Below, piece by piece: positions 27,544 through 37,509 of a stretch of DNA of 61,935 nucleotides. The notes under the pieces are model-generated. The model was given only the letters and a program-made list of their open reading frames with translations. It did no database searches and had not been told where the DNA came from. Source of the stretch: an uncultured Bacillota bacterium (GTDB lineage Bacteria > Bacillota_I > Bacilli_A > Erysipelotrichales > Erysipelotrichaceae); NCBI GenBank assembly GCA_949290085.1, contig CASEQH010000031.1, positions 1 through 61,935 of the forward strand. Direction: 5' to 3'. A program made the translations under genes and the position numbers. Every line of letters starts with the position of its first letter. Within the stretch, counting starts at the first letter, position 1.

Positions 27544-29081
27544 GATCTTACCTCACTGCGCTTAGCGCCGGCCATATATAAGCCAAGTTCTTCTTCGGTA
27601 ACTTCTTTAGGATTAACTTCGGCAACAATTTCTCCCTCATAAATTACCAAAATACGGTCAGAGACATCGAGTACTTCTTCAAGTTCTAAAGATACCAACA
27701 AGACAGCCTTGCCATGGTCTCTTTGATTAATCAGCTGTGAATGGATATATTCAATAGCGCCAACATCTAATCCTCTAGTTGGTTGGACTGCAATCAATAG
27801 TTCAGGGTCACGGTCAATCTCACGTCCAACGATAGCTTTTTGTTGGTTACCACCAGACATCGACCTAACGATAGTGATAGGACCCTGTCCAGAACGAACG
27901 TCATATTTCTCAATGATGTGCTCTGCATTCTTACGAATATTATCTCTCTTCATAAAACCGAAGAATTTAGATGAAAATTCTGGGGCAAAATAATTCTGCA
28001 AGACAAAATTATCTTCTAGACTAAAGTCGAGTACCAAACCATGTTTATGTCTATCTTCAGGAATATGTGCCATACCCTTTAAAGTTTTTTGACGAATACT
28101 AGCATTAGTAATATCTTCATCAAATAGCTTAATCTTGCCAGATTTAATTGGTTCTAGACCAGTTAAACCATATACTAACTCAGTTTGACCATTGCCATCG
28201 ATACCAGCAATACATACTATCTCTCCAGCTTTTACATTAAATGAGACATTCTTAACCGCATCATTTTTATGGCGATTAGAAGCTACAGTTAAATTCTCAA
28301 CAGTCAATACGACATCACCAGGTTTTGAATCCTTCTTGTTGACATGGAAATTGACATCACGACCAACCATCATCGATGAAAGTTCTTCTGCTGATGTATC
28401 GCAAGTATTGACGGTACCCACATATTTACCCCTTCTTAGTACTGTGCATCTGTCTGATACTTCCATGATTTCATTTAATTTATGCGAAATAAATAAGATT
28501 GATTTACCTTCGGCTTTTAAGTTGCGCATAATATCCATCAATTCTTTTATTTCTTGTGGTGTGAGTACTGCTGTAGGTTCATCAAAAATTAAAATTTCAT
28601 TATCGCGATATAGCATCTTTAAAATTTCTGTTCTCTGTTGCATACCCACAGTAATGTCTTCCACAATTGCATCAGGTTCAATAGATAAACCATACTTAGT
28701 AGATAAGTCCATTACTTTTTTACGAGCTTCATCTTTTTTTAAGAAACCATTCTTAACTGGCTCAGCCCCTAAAATAATGTTATCTAGCACGCTAAAACAC
28801 TCAACTAACTTAAAGTGTTGATGTACCATACCTATTCCTAAATCATTGGCATCATTAGGGTCATTGATGCTAACTTCAACACCATCCTTTTTAATAATGC
28901 CCTCTTCTGGCTTATATAAGCCAAAAAGGACAGACATCAGTGTCGATTTACCAGCACCATTCTCTCCCAACAATGCATGAATCTCTCCCTTTTTCAAACG
29001 GAGAGTTACATCATCATTAGCAATAATTCCAGGGAACTTTTTGGTAATATGCAACATCTCAACAGCATATGTTTCTTCCAA
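27540..29081 (-). CDS. Nucleoside ABC transporter ATPase (NupO/YufO type, two ABC domains)
   Basis: The 513-residue protein has two ATPase halves. The first has a full Walker A (LLGENGAGKSTLMSVLFG) and ILIFDEPTAVLTP. The second has IAGIDGNGQTELVYGLTG, with a degenerate Walker A, and LLIAVQPTRGLDVG. This duplicated layout is standard for BMP-family nucleoside importers. The start is TTG, eight bases after GGGAGG. Confidence 0.92.
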   Translation of the reverse strand: MEETYAVEMLHITKKFPGIIANDDVTLRLKKGEIHALLGENGAGKSTLMSVLFGLYKPEEGIIKKDGVEVSINDPNDANDLGIGMVHQHFKLVECFSVLDNIILGAEPVKNGFLKKDEARKKVMDLSTKYGLSIEPDAIVEDITVGMQQRTEILKMLYRDNEILIFDEPTAVLTPQEIKELMDIMRNLKAEGKSILFISHKLNEIMEVSDRCTVLRRGKYVGTVNTCDTSAEELSSMMVGRDVNFHVNKKDSKPGDVVLTVENLTVASNRHKNDAVKNVSFNVKAGEIVCIAGIDGNGQTELVYGLTGLEPIKSGKIKLFDEDITNASIRQKTLKGMAHIPEDRHKHGLVLDFSLEDNFVLQNYFAPEFSSKFFGFMKRDNIRKNAEHIIEKYDVRSGQGPITIVRSMSGGNQQKAIVGREIDRDPELLIAVQPTRGLDVGAIEYIHSQLINQRDHGKAVLLVSLELEEVLDVSDRILVIYEGEIVAEVNPKEVTEEELGLYMAGAKRSEVRS

Positions 29082-29186
29082 AATACATTCCTCCCTCTAA
29101 TTTGAATACGCTTACGCATTACTAACTTAATTTTAACATAAGACAAAATAATTTTTCTATCTATCTTAATGTAAATATATATAAGG

Positions 29187-29223
29187 CCATAAAAAAGACA
29201 AACCATAAAATGATTTGTCTTCT
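29187..29223 (-). terminator. Terminator between bmpA and the ABC ATPase gene
   Basis: AAGACAAATCA TTTTA TGGTTTGTCTT hairpin with one G.U pair and a run of six T on the minus strand. It should allow much higher levels of the binding protein than of the membrane components. Confidence 0.88.
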
Positions 29224-29247
29224 TAATTTAAATTTAAAATAAATTAA

Positions 29248-30414
29248 TTATTTTAAGTTTCCTTGATTTACTACATTTAAGTTTGGTGTTTCAGGGAATA
29301 CTTCTGGATCAGCTGCGTCGCTAACTTGTATGTTACCAGCATGCATGTCACTTACAAGAGTTAAGTAGTCTTCTTGAGTGAATGTATCTGACCATTGAGT
29401 TGTTTCCATAGGAATACCAACGTAGTTTAATGTAGGGTCGTCAGAAACGATACCTAATGTATCAATCTTACCAACTAGAGATTCCCAGTTGTTGTCGACG
29501 CAAATTGTAGTTAATGCAGTAATAGTTGAAGCGTAAAGACCTTTTTGAGCAGATGTAACTGTCATATCTTCACCATAAGCTGCATCGATAATTGGAGCTT
29601 GGTCAACGTCAACACCAATTACTTTACCGCCAACTTTAGCAGCAGCTTCTGCAGCAGAAGTATAGATACCACCACCACAAGCGAATACTACTTGAGTACC
29701 ATTTCCATACCAAGTATCCATAACAGCAGTGATATCAGCATCACCAAAGAATTGGTTGCCATATGCATAGTTTACATTAACAGTAACACCTAATTCAGCA
29801 GCGGCTGCATCAGCACCTTGTAAGAAACCATAACCGTAACGGATAACAGCAGGAACAGCCATACCACCTAAGAAACCTAATTCAGTATAACCTAACTTAA
29901 CTGCTGCATAACCAGCCATGTAACCACAAAGTTCTTCTTGGTAAACCATTGAGTAAACATTTGTTTGCATGAAATCTAAGTTTTCAGCACCGCCGTCATA
30001 GAAGTCACTTTCAGCAACGTCAAGAGCGACGAATTTAACATCTGGATATAATGGAGCTACTTCTACTAGAGCACCACCGAATGCATAACCAGGAGTAACG
30101 ATAACATTGTAACCTTCATCGATTGCAGATTCAATCATTGCAACACGTTCAGGTGTAGAGTCACCAGCAGGTTTGAAATAGTTGAATTCAATACCGTTAT
30201 CTTCTGCGAAATCACGGCAAGCTTCATAAGTAGATTGGTTGAAAGACTGGTCAGTGATGTCACCATAGTCAGTAACCATCGCAATCTTGTATTCACTTTC
30301 AGTTGCAGGTGTTTCTGTACTTGGAGTATCAGTTGTAGCAGGAGTAGATGAATTACATCCAACTAAACCGAAAGTGACAAAACCAGCTAATAAAATTGTA
30401 AGTAATTTTTTCAT
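29248..30414 (-). CDS. BmpA-type nucleoside-binding lipoprotein
   Basis: The 388-residue solute-binding protein starts with a lipoprotein signal (MKKLLTILLAGFVTFGLVGC, Cys at residue 20), then a Ser/Thr/Pro linker. The PnrA/BmpA fold follows: VTDYGDITDQSFNQSTYEA, VTPGYAFGGALVEVAP, GFLGGMAVPAV, VFACGGGIYTSA, VIGVDVDQAP. It captures purine or other nucleosides for the ABC importer downstream. The ATG with AAAGGTG upstream is preferred over a longer in-frame start. Confidence 0.92.
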   Translation of the reverse strand: MKKLLTILLAGFVTFGLVGCNSSTPATTDTPSTETPATESEYKIAMVTDYGDITDQSFNQSTYEACRDFAEDNGIEFNYFKPAGDSTPERVAMIESAIDEGYNVIVTPGYAFGGALVEVAPLYPDVKFVALDVAESDFYDGGAENLDFMQTNVYSMVYQEELCGYMAGYAAVKLGYTELGFLGGMAVPAVIRYGYGFLQGADAAAAELGVTVNVNYAYGNQFFGDADITAVMDTWYGNGTQVVFACGGGIYTSAAEAAAKVGGKVIGVDVDQAPIIDAAYGEDMTVTSAQKGLYASTITALTTICVDNNWESLVGKIDTLGIVSDDPTLNYVGIPMETTQWSDTFTQEDYLTLVSDMHAGNIQVSDAADPEVFPETPNLNVVNQGNLK

Positions 30415-30449
30415 GTTTTTCACCTTTCTGTAGTCAATACTACGTACAT

Positions 30450-30478
30450 ATTTTAGCACAGTTACATGTACATTTAAA
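30450..30478 (-). promoter_or_regulatory. Probable promoter of bmpA
   Basis: TTTAAA (30473-30478), 17 bases, TAAAAT (30450-30455) on the minus strand; the -35 box is weak. No purine riboswitch fold was recognised in the short leader. Confidence 0.5.
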
Positions 30479-30510
30479 TTTATTTTTACAAAGATTTAAT
30501 ATTTTACCGT

Positions 30511-31851
30511 TTACTTCTCAGCATCTTCGAACATTTTAGCGATACTTGGGGCATTCTTTGTCAACTTCTTTATTGATAAATCATCAGCTTTATTATTAGC
30601 TAGACGCAAGTTATTTTCTGAAGATAAGAGAGCCTCTTTTATCTTATTTAAATGTTGAATAGTCTTATCTATCTCATCGATAGCTGTCTTAAATTTGTCA
30701 CTAGCTATGCGATAATTGCGTCCAAATGCTTCTTTAAAAGCATTCATATTCTCTTCAAAATTTAGAATATCTAATTGTTGATGCTTATAAGTCTCTAACT
30801 CTAATTGATACTTTAAAGAATTTAAAGCGGCATTTCTTAATAATGTAATTATCGGAATAAAGAATTGGGGACGCACGACATACATCTTTTCATACTTATA
30901 AGAGACATCGACAATGCCATTGTTATAGAAGTCATTATCTATTTCAAGCAGTGAGACAAGGACAGCATACTCACAATTCTTCAATTTTCTATCCTTATCT
31001 AATTCTTTGAAGAAATCTTCGTTTTTATGCTTAGAAGCAGTCGCATCAGCTTCGTTTTTCATCTCAAACATGATAGATATATATTCCATGCCATCTTTAT
31101 AGTCACGGAAGATGAAATCACCCTTACTCCCTTGCTTAACTTCATTATCCTTTTCAAAATAAGCATCTGGAAAGGCCGTCATGCGCAAAGAATTAAATTC
31201 ATTGAGACAGTGCTGCTCTAGACTTTCACCTATCATCTTGGTCGATTGGCGAGCTTTGAAGTCTTTGTAATACTCTATCTGCTCATCCTTGAGCTTTAAT
31301 TCTTTTTCAAATTCTCGTTTAAGATTTTGTTTAGTCAATTCATTTTCACTCTGAGAATTGCTAAGTTTGTTTTTTAAATCATTAATCGTGATGAGCTTCT
31401 CATTTAATTCTTTATCTTTTTGATTTTCAAGATTAGATATAGCTAGTTTCTTTTCATTTTCACTATTTAATAATTTAGCTTTTAATTCCTCAATAAGCTC
31501 ATTCTTTTTAATCAGTTCATTGTCCTTTTGGTCGACAATAGATTTAATTTCCTTATCTTTATTATTTGCTGCCTCATTTACTGCTAATTTAATAGCTGCA
31601 TCATGCAGAGACATCTTATTTTCTAAATCTTTGATTAAATTGTTCTTTTGAGCCAACTCCTTTTCAAAATCTTCTTTTTGCCGCATAGACAAAACTTCGA
31701 TTTCACGATTTTTAATCGTCTCTAGATCAATCTTCTTTTGGTCGATTTCTCTTAGAAATTCCTTATCTCTTACTTGTTTAAGAATCTGATTATAGTCGCT
31801 TTCATCGACTTTAAATACTTCGCCACAATTTGGACATTTAATCTCTGCCAT
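30511..31851 (-). CDS. DUF2130 coiled-coil protein with zinc-finger-like start
   Basis: The 446-residue protein begins MAEIKCPNCGEVFKV, a CxxC half-finger. A long coiled coil follows (about residues 35-195), then the DUF2130 domain (KGDFIFRDYKDGMEYISIMFEMKNE...HKNEDFFKELDKDRKLKNCEYAVLVS). The D-x(n)-E-x-K layout resembles a PD-(D/E)xK nuclease core, but activity is not established for the family. It follows ftsK after one base and is probably co-transcribed. A GTG four codons upstream is an alternative start. Confidence 0.75.
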   Translation of the reverse strand: MAEIKCPNCGEVFKVDESDYNQILKQVRDKEFLREIDQKKIDLETIKNREIEVLSMRQKEDFEKELAQKNNLIKDLENKMSLHDAAIKLAVNEAANNKDKEIKSIVDQKDNELIKKNELIEELKAKLLNSENEKKLAISNLENQKDKELNEKLITINDLKNKLSNSQSENELTKQNLKREFEKELKLKDEQIEYYKDFKARQSTKMIGESLEQHCLNEFNSLRMTAFPDAYFEKDNEVKQGSKGDFIFRDYKDGMEYISIMFEMKNEADATASKHKNEDFFKELDKDRKLKNCEYAVLVSLLEIDNDFYNNGIVDVSYKYEKMYVVRPQFFIPIITLLRNAALNSLKYQLELETYKHQQLDILNFEENMNAFKEAFGRNYRIASDKFKTAIDEIDKTIQHLNKIKEALLSSENNLRLANNKADDLSIKKLTKNAPSIAKMFEDAEK

Positions 31852-31852
31852 T

Positions 31853-34114
31853 TTATTCTTCACTTTCTTTTTTCAGATATACTTCTCTTGGCTTAGAGCC
31901 CTGAGCTGGCCCTACAATACCTCTATCCTCCAAGGTTTCGATTATTCTGGCTGCTCGATTATAACCAATGCCAAAGCGACGTTGTAGAAGAGATGTCGAT
32001 GCCTTTTGCACGTCGACGACATAGTCAATGACATCATTCAACAAGCTATCTTCTTCCTTAGAAGCTAGAGTGCTATTAGCAGAATTATTATTGATATTCA
32101 AGAATTCAAAATAAGAATCTTCATAGATAGGCTTTTGTTGCTTCTTAGCATAATTGGTGATAGATTTAATCTCTTCATCTGTCACATAGACGCCTTGGAT
32201 ACGAATAGGAGAATTTTCACCCTGTGGTGCATATAACATATCACCATTGCCGAGCAATCTCTCTGCACCTGTCTGGTCTAAAATAGTTCGTGAGTCAATA
32301 GAACTAGCGACTGCGAAAGATATGCGAGATGGAATATTGGACTTAATAATACCTGTGATGACATCAGTACTAGGTCTTTGTGTCGCAACTACCAGATGTA
32401 TACCGCTAGCTCTGGCTAATTGGGTAATTCTTTGAATAGACAATTCGACTTCTTTACCGGCGATGGCCATTAAATCAGCCAACTCATCGATGATGACAAC
32501 GATGTATGGCATATGTTCCATCGGCCTTTCTTCTTCTTTTAAATTCGCATTATGATTAGCTACTAGCTCATTGAAGGCTTTAATATTTCTAACACCAACA
32601 TCCGCAAAAGCTTCATACCTTTCTTCCATGATGACTACTATCTTTTTGAGCATATTACTAGCCATGACAGGATCAGTGATAACTGGCCATAATAGATGAG
32701 GGATGTCATGATATGGTGTAAATTCAACCTTTTTAGGATCGATTAAAACTAGTCTTACATCCTTAGGATAACTATGCATTAAAAAGGAAGTAATTATGGT
32801 ATTGATACATACGGACTTACCCGAACCAGTAGCACCAGCGATTAATAGATGTGGCATCTTATCTAATTCACAATAGATATTATTGCCTAATAAGTCTTTT
32901 CCTAGGGCAAATATCAATTTAGAAGTCTTGGAATCATTAGGCATCTTGCTAACTAGTTCACGCATTCTGACCATAGTTGGCTCCACATTTGGTATTTCAA
33001 TACCAACGGCATTTCTACCAGGAATAGGTGCCTCAATACGAATATCCTTTGCCGCCAATTCCATCTTGATATTGTCACTGATCGATTGTATCTTAGTAAC
33101 TTTAACACTACTATCAGGTTTGATTTCAAATTTAGTTACACTAGGTCCTACATGCGTATTGACAAGGCTTGCCTCTATTCCAAAATTCTTTAGTATCTCT
33201 ATAACTTTCTGTCCCTTGATATTAGCAGAAGTCCTATTTACATTAGAGCTCTTAGATGCGATATTATCAAGTAGTGAGATGGGTGGAAGTTCATATTTCA
33301 CATTGCCTTGTTCAGCTTGTAGAATCCTTGGCTCACTCTCTTTGATCTCTACCTCATTTTGAGTAGTGTTATCAATAATTTCATGAGGACTAATACTTTT
33401 TTCCTTCGGCTCGTCGACATCGATAAAAAAGGCCGATTTGCCAACCGATGGAGTCTTCTCCTCTTCTTCTTGGCTGAGTGTAATATTTTGGAAGGAAGTC
33501 TTATTTTCTTCTTCTATGGCCTTTAATTCTCTTTTCTCTTTATTTCGCTTTTTAGCTTCTATAACATTTTCTTTAGCTTCTAAGAAGATATTCTTATATA
33601 CACTCATTGGTACAATCAGCAACATAGCAATGATGAATAATACCGCAATGATGATATAGGACCCAACTTCTGCAAATAATATATAGAAAACAGAATAGAT
33701 AGAAATACCAATAAGTCCTGCATTAAAGACTTGATTAGCTCCCATGGTTATTTTAGAAAACTCTTGGCTCACCAAAGCTACAAAGGCATCCATACTGCCG
33801 ATATGTCGAGCCCTTATAGAAGCGACAAAAGTATTTAAGACAATGTTTAATAAGATAATACCGATGATGACCTTTAATTCTGCCTCACCCTTTTTATGGG
33901 CATAGACATAATAGATTCCCATAGCTACAATCGATAAGAGATTAAGCCAATATAAATCGCCCAATACAAAAGCAAGAACATTGGAAATAAATGTTCCTAC
34001 TACACCAAATTTAAATACAGAAACCACAAAGAGAGCAGATATGACAATTGAAGTGATAATCCACCAAAGTGATGAATTATCTTTTGAAGCAGATTTTTTT
34101 CTCTTTTTAGCCAT
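31853..34114 (-). CDS. ftsK: DNA translocase FtsK/SpoIIIE
   Basis: The 753-residue ATPase pumps chromosomal DNA through the closing septum. Four or five N-terminal membrane spans (to about residue 175) are followed by a charged linker. The motor begins near residue 290, with Walker A GATGSGKS at about 427-434 and Walker B VVIIDELADL. The C-terminal winged-helix gamma domain (LLQRRFGIGYNRAARIIETLEDRGIVGP) recognises KOPS/SRS polarity sites. Confidence 0.95.
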   Translation of the reverse strand: MAKKRKKSASKDNSSLWWIITSIVISALFVVSVFKFGVVGTFISNVLAFVLGDLYWLNLLSIVAMGIYYVYAHKKGEAELKVIIGIILLNIVLNTFVASIRARHIGSMDAFVALVSQEFSKITMGANQVFNAGLIGISIYSVFYILFAEVGSYIIIAVLFIIAMLLIVPMSVYKNIFLEAKENVIEAKKRNKEKRELKAIEEENKTSFQNITLSQEEEEKTPSVGKSAFFIDVDEPKEKSISPHEIIDNTTQNEVEIKESEPRILQAEQGNVKYELPPISLLDNIASKSSNVNRTSANIKGQKVIEILKNFGIEASLVNTHVGPSVTKFEIKPDSSVKVTKIQSISDNIKMELAAKDIRIEAPIPGRNAVGIEIPNVEPTMVRMRELVSKMPNDSKTSKLIFALGKDLLGNNIYCELDKMPHLLIAGATGSGKSVCINTIITSFLMHSYPKDVRLVLIDPKKVEFTPYHDIPHLLWPVITDPVMASNMLKKIVVIMEERYEAFADVGVRNIKAFNELVANHNANLKEEERPMEHMPYIVVIIDELADLMAIAGKEVELSIQRITQLARASGIHLVVATQRPSTDVITGIIKSNIPSRISFAVASSIDSRTILDQTGAERLLGNGDMLYAPQGENSPIRIQGVYVTDEEIKSITNYAKKQQKPIYEDSYFEFLNINNNSANSTLASKEEDSLLNDVIDYVVDVQKASTSLLQRRFGIGYNRAARIIETLEDRGIVGPAQGSKPREVYLKKESEE

Positions 34115-34116
34115 AT

Positions 34117-35784
34117 CTATGCCTCAATATTGATTTCGACAATGGCTGGCAAAACCATAGGTCTTTTACCAGTTTCTTTTAAGATATATCGTGATATCTT
34201 TTCTTTTGCCTCGGTACGAATCTGCATATTTTCGTAACGTTTTTCTTCAACTGCTTCAGTGATAGTTCTAATTAAAATATTACCTATTTCTTGAATGATA
34301 TGGTCAGCATCTTTCAAATAGATGACACCTCTTGATTGAACATCTGGTCCCCCTATTATCTCTTTAGTCTTAAAGTTTAAGACGACACCTACTACAATAG
34401 CTCCGTCAGTTGATAGAGTCTCACGATCTTTTAGCACCATACCTGATACATCTAATTTATCCTTACCATCGATCAAAGTATCTTTTAAAGGTATAGTTTC
34501 TCTAGTTGATTTTAGATGCCCATCAACAAAATAGGCAAATTGACCATTGTCCAAAATAATAATCTTATCTGGTCTATAGCCCATCGATTGAGCGATATCT
34601 GCATTAGCAACTAAAGAGGCATACTCGCCATGGATAGGAATATAATAGCGTGGCTTCAATAGATATAGCATCATCTTCAAGTCTTCAATCGATGCATGCA
34701 TCGATAATACTTCTTTAGAATTAACACGTTTGACATTGACGCCAGCTTTATATAAGTCATTTTCCATATTAGATGCTTCTTTTTCTGTACCAGGAATAAT
34801 AGGCGAAGCAATTATAACTGTATCATCACTTCTAAGTTCAATTAATCTATCTTCCCCGATGGCAATCTTGTTGATAAGGCGGAATACCTCATTGCCACTG
34901 CCAGATACAATACAGACGATATCCTTGATGTCATTATTAAAATCCTTATGGGAAACAATTAAGTCTCTTGGGGTCTTATAGTAACCAAGTTCTTCGACAT
35001 AATCGAGGAAGCGTAATTGTTCATCGTCATATAGCATAATTTTACGCTTATATTTCTTACATAGATCAATGACTTCCATAACTCTGTACAAGTTTTGTTT
35101 ATATAGAGATATGATTAAACGCTCGTCCTTGGCCGCTTCAAAGTAAGGTTCGATATTGCTGGCGATATGATGATGAGGTGCTGTATAGCCTTCTCTTGTC
35201 GCTCCGACCGATTCAGCTAGTAGCGCAAATACTTTCTTTTCGCCAAGCTCTGCAAAATAAGAAATATCCATAGAGAAAGCATCAGTATTAAAACTATTAT
35301 CAATAACAAATTCACTAGTGTAGACAATCGAGCCATAATCTGTATCAAAAGTTAAACCTATTGAATCAGGAATCGATTGAAGGACAGGAAATGCATGTAT
35401 ATGATGACCAGCTATCGTCAAATCACTATTTCTCTTGATGACATTAATCTTCTTTTTAAGATTCAATTTCTTAAAATTGCGCTCTAAGAGCTTAGCAGTT
35501 AATGCGGTTGCATAGACATCGATATCTATCTCTTTTAGTAAGTGACCGACAGCGGCCATGACATCATCATGTCCATGAGTGATAAAGACGGCTTTAATTC
35601 TCTCTTTGTGTGCGTGGAGATACGAAAAATCAGGGATGATATACTCAATACCTAACTGTTCATTTTCGTTAGGATATTTAAGACCAGCATCGACGATAAA
35701 GATGTCATCATCAATTTCGATGATGTACATATTCTTACCATCTTCATCAAGTCCGCCTAAAGCCATTAAACGAATTTCTTGCAC
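34117..35784 (-). CDS. RNase J-family protein with degenerate active site (J2-like)
   Basis: The 555-residue metallo-beta-lactamase/beta-CASP protein aligns along its whole length with RNase J, from ALGGLDEDGKNMYIIE to the PIHGEY motif and the C-terminal domain. Several metal ligands are replaced: HGHDDV has Val75 where the HxHxDH motif needs His, VLQSIPD has Gln136 where His is usual, and TSEF has Glu158 where Asp is usual. This suggests weak or no nuclease activity and a structural role beside an RNase J1 encoded elsewhere, as for Bacillus RNase J2. It starts at GTG after GGAGG and is 2 bases from ftsK. Confidence 0.85.
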   Translation of the reverse strand: MQEIRLMALGGLDEDGKNMYIIEIDDDIFIVDAGLKYPNENEQLGIEYIIPDFSYLHAHKERIKAVFITHGHDDVMAAVGHLLKEIDIDVYATALTAKLLERNFKKLNLKKKINVIKRNSDLTIAGHHIHAFPVLQSIPDSIGLTFDTDYGSIVYTSEFVIDNSFNTDAFSMDISYFAELGEKKVFALLAESVGATREGYTAPHHHIASNIEPYFEAAKDERLIISLYKQNLYRVMEVIDLCKKYKRKIMLYDDEQLRFLDYVEELGYYKTPRDLIVSHKDFNNDIKDIVCIVSGSGNEVFRLINKIAIGEDRLIELRSDDTVIIASPIIPGTEKEASNMENDLYKAGVNVKRVNSKEVLSMHASIEDLKMMLYLLKPRYYIPIHGEYASLVANADIAQSMGYRPDKIIILDNGQFAYFVDGHLKSTRETIPLKDTLIDGKDKLDVSGMVLKDRETLSTDGAIVVGVVLNFKTKEIIGGPDVQSRGVIYLKDADHIIQEIGNILIRTITEAVEEKRYENMQIRTEAKEKISRYILKETGKRPMVLPAIVEINIEA

Positions 35785-35796
35785 AAATAAACCTCC

Positions 35797-37236
35797 TTAT
35801 TCTTCTACTAATTCTCCATTTAGCGAAAAACTCATAGCTTTGGTAATTTTGACATTAACCAAATCACCAACATTTACATTTTTGCCAGTAAAATTAACTA
35901 GTTTATTCTCTTTGGTATAACCAGAATAAACTTTTTTATTACGTTTTGATTCACCGTCGACTAAAACTTCGACTACTTGGCCTTCAAAAGCCTTATTGTG
36001 CATAAGGGCATATTCAGCCACTTTCGCATTCAAGATTTGTAATCTTTCCTCTTTTACTTCTGCGCTGATTGAATCTTCCATTGAATAGGCAGGGGTTCCT
36101 TCGCGAGGTGAAAAGATAAAGGTGAAGGCATTGTCAAATTTGCAATAATCTACAACATCTAGTGTATCCTTAAAAGCTTCATCTGACTCATTAGGGAAAC
36201 CTACAATAATATCTGTAGTAAAGGCACAATTTTTGATTTTAGCCTTTAGTTTATCAAATAATTTCAAATAATCTTCTTTAGTATAACGACGATTCATGCG
36301 TCTTAATATCTCATCGTTACCCGATTGTAGAGGCAAGTGAATATAAGGCATGATATTAGGATATTTAGCGATGACATCGATAGTTTCGTCATCGAAGTTC
36401 CATGGATGAGAAGTCATAAAGCGAACTCTATCAATACCTGTTTTAGCCACTTCTTCAAGTAAAGTCGCAAAACCATTTTCTAGCTTTAAATCACGACCAT
36501 AGGCATTAACATTTTGTCCTAATAGACAAACTTCCTTATAACCTTCATCAACTAACTGCCTAACTTCTGAAACAATATCTTCGACTAATCTTGAACGCTC
36601 TTTACCTCTAGTATAAGGTACGATGCAATATGTACAAAACTTATCACAACCATAGGCTATATTGACCCAAGCCTTATGTTTGAGAAAGCGCGTAGTTGGA
36701 AGTGATTCATAAATTTCTCCCTGTTTGGAGAATACTTCAACGACTTTTTCTTTAGCCATCAAAGCTTCAAATAATAACTTAGGTAAATTATATATGTTAT
36801 GAGTGCCAAAAATCAAATCAACTTGCGGATATTGTGCAAGTAATTTATTAACTACACCTTCTTCTTGAGCCATACAACCACTAACAGCGATGATGAGATC
36901 AGGATTTTCTCTCTTTAGTTTTTTTAAGGCACCTATTTCACCAAAGACTTTATCTTCAGCATTCTTACGAATAGCACAAGTGTTGAGCAAAATTAAATCA
37001 GCTTCATTTATATTGTCTGAAGCTGTATAAGCTAATTCATCTAGTATACCGGCGATGGTTTCTGAATCTCGCTGATTAGCTTGGCAACCGTAAGTTCTTA
37101 AATAATACTTACGTCCATAACCAATATTGCGACATTCATCAGGTATTTCAAAAAGTCCTCTTTCGATAGCAGCTCGATTTTTATCTCTTTTGCGTGCCTG
37201 CTCTATCGATGGTAATTCATATTCATTCTTTTTCAT
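35797..37236 (-). CDS. miaB: tRNA methylthiotransferase MiaB
   Basis: The 479-residue radical-SAM enzyme adds the 2-methylthio group to i6A37 of tRNA. It has the N-terminal cluster-binding part (RTYGCQANQRDSETIAG, CAIRKNAEDKVFG, SGCMAQEE), the radical-SAM motif CDKFCTYC, and a C-terminal TRAM domain. The upstream part of the longest frame lies inside the ferredoxin terminator, so the ATG at 37234-37236 is preferred. Confidence 0.94.
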   Translation of the reverse strand: MKKNEYELPSIEQARKRDKNRAAIERGLFEIPDECRNIGYGRKYYLRTYGCQANQRDSETIAGILDELAYTASDNINEADLILLNTCAIRKNAEDKVFGEIGALKKLKRENPDLIIAVSGCMAQEEGVVNKLLAQYPQVDLIFGTHNIYNLPKLLFEALMAKEKVVEVFSKQGEIYESLPTTRFLKHKAWVNIAYGCDKFCTYCIVPYTRGKERSRLVEDIVSEVRQLVDEGYKEVCLLGQNVNAYGRDLKLENGFATLLEEVAKTGIDRVRFMTSHPWNFDDETIDVIAKYPNIMPYIHLPLQSGNDEILRRMNRRYTKEDYLKLFDKLKAKIKNCAFTTDIIVGFPNESDEAFKDTLDVVDYCKFDNAFTFIFSPREGTPAYSMEDSISAEVKEERLQILNAKVAEYALMHNKAFEGQVVEVLVDGESKRNKKVYSGYTKENKLVNFTGKNVNVGDLVNVKITKAMSFSLNGELVEE

Positions 37237-37251
37237 TCTTATCTTTAGCCA

Positions 37252-37277
37252 GAAAAAAACCAAGTGTACCTTGGTTT
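37252..37277 (-). terminator. Terminator after the ferredoxin gene
   Basis: AACCAAG / CTTGGTT hairpin followed by seven T on the minus strand; it overlaps the ferredoxin stop codon. Confidence 0.85.
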
Positions 37278-37449
37278 ATTGAGTAATAGCTCCTACTGGA
37301 CAAGTTCCAACGCAAGCTCCGCAATCGATGCAAGTATCTTCGTTGCAAACTGATTTTCCTTCTTCATTTAAAGTTAATGAACTAGTAGGGCAAACACCTG
37401 TACAAGCACCACATCCGATGCATGTATCATGATCAACTTTTACTGGCAT
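37276..37449 (-). CDS. Small 2[4Fe-4S] ferredoxin
   Basis: The 57-residue electron carrier reads MPVKVDHDTCIGCGACTGVC at the start, then a second CIDCGACVGTCP motif. The eight Cys are arranged as two CxxCxxCxxxCP sets, the pattern of clostridial-type ferredoxins. It has its own strong promoter and terminator, so it is monocistronic. It likely serves as an electron donor for radical-SAM or fermentative enzymes; the partner is not shown here. Confidence 0.93.
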   Translation of the reverse strand: MPVKVDHDTCIGCGACTGVCPTSSLTLNEEGKSVCNEDTCIDCGACVGTCPVGAITQ

Positions 37450-37473
37450 TTTGTTCCTCCTTGATACGTATCC

Positions 37474-37502
37474 ATTATAACACTCATATCTGGCATTCTC
37501 AA
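37474..37502 (-). promoter_or_regulatory. Promoter of the ferredoxin gene
   Basis: TTGAGA (37497-37502), 17 bases, TATAAT (37474-37479) on the minus strand; AAGGAGG lies just before the ATG. Confidence 0.8.
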
Positions 37503-37509
37503 TAATGAA

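Noticed and set aside
28192-28821. 209-codon plus-strand frame opposite the ABC ATPase gene
   Set aside because: The opposite strand encodes a complete ABC ATPase with all motifs; the plus frame has no family features.
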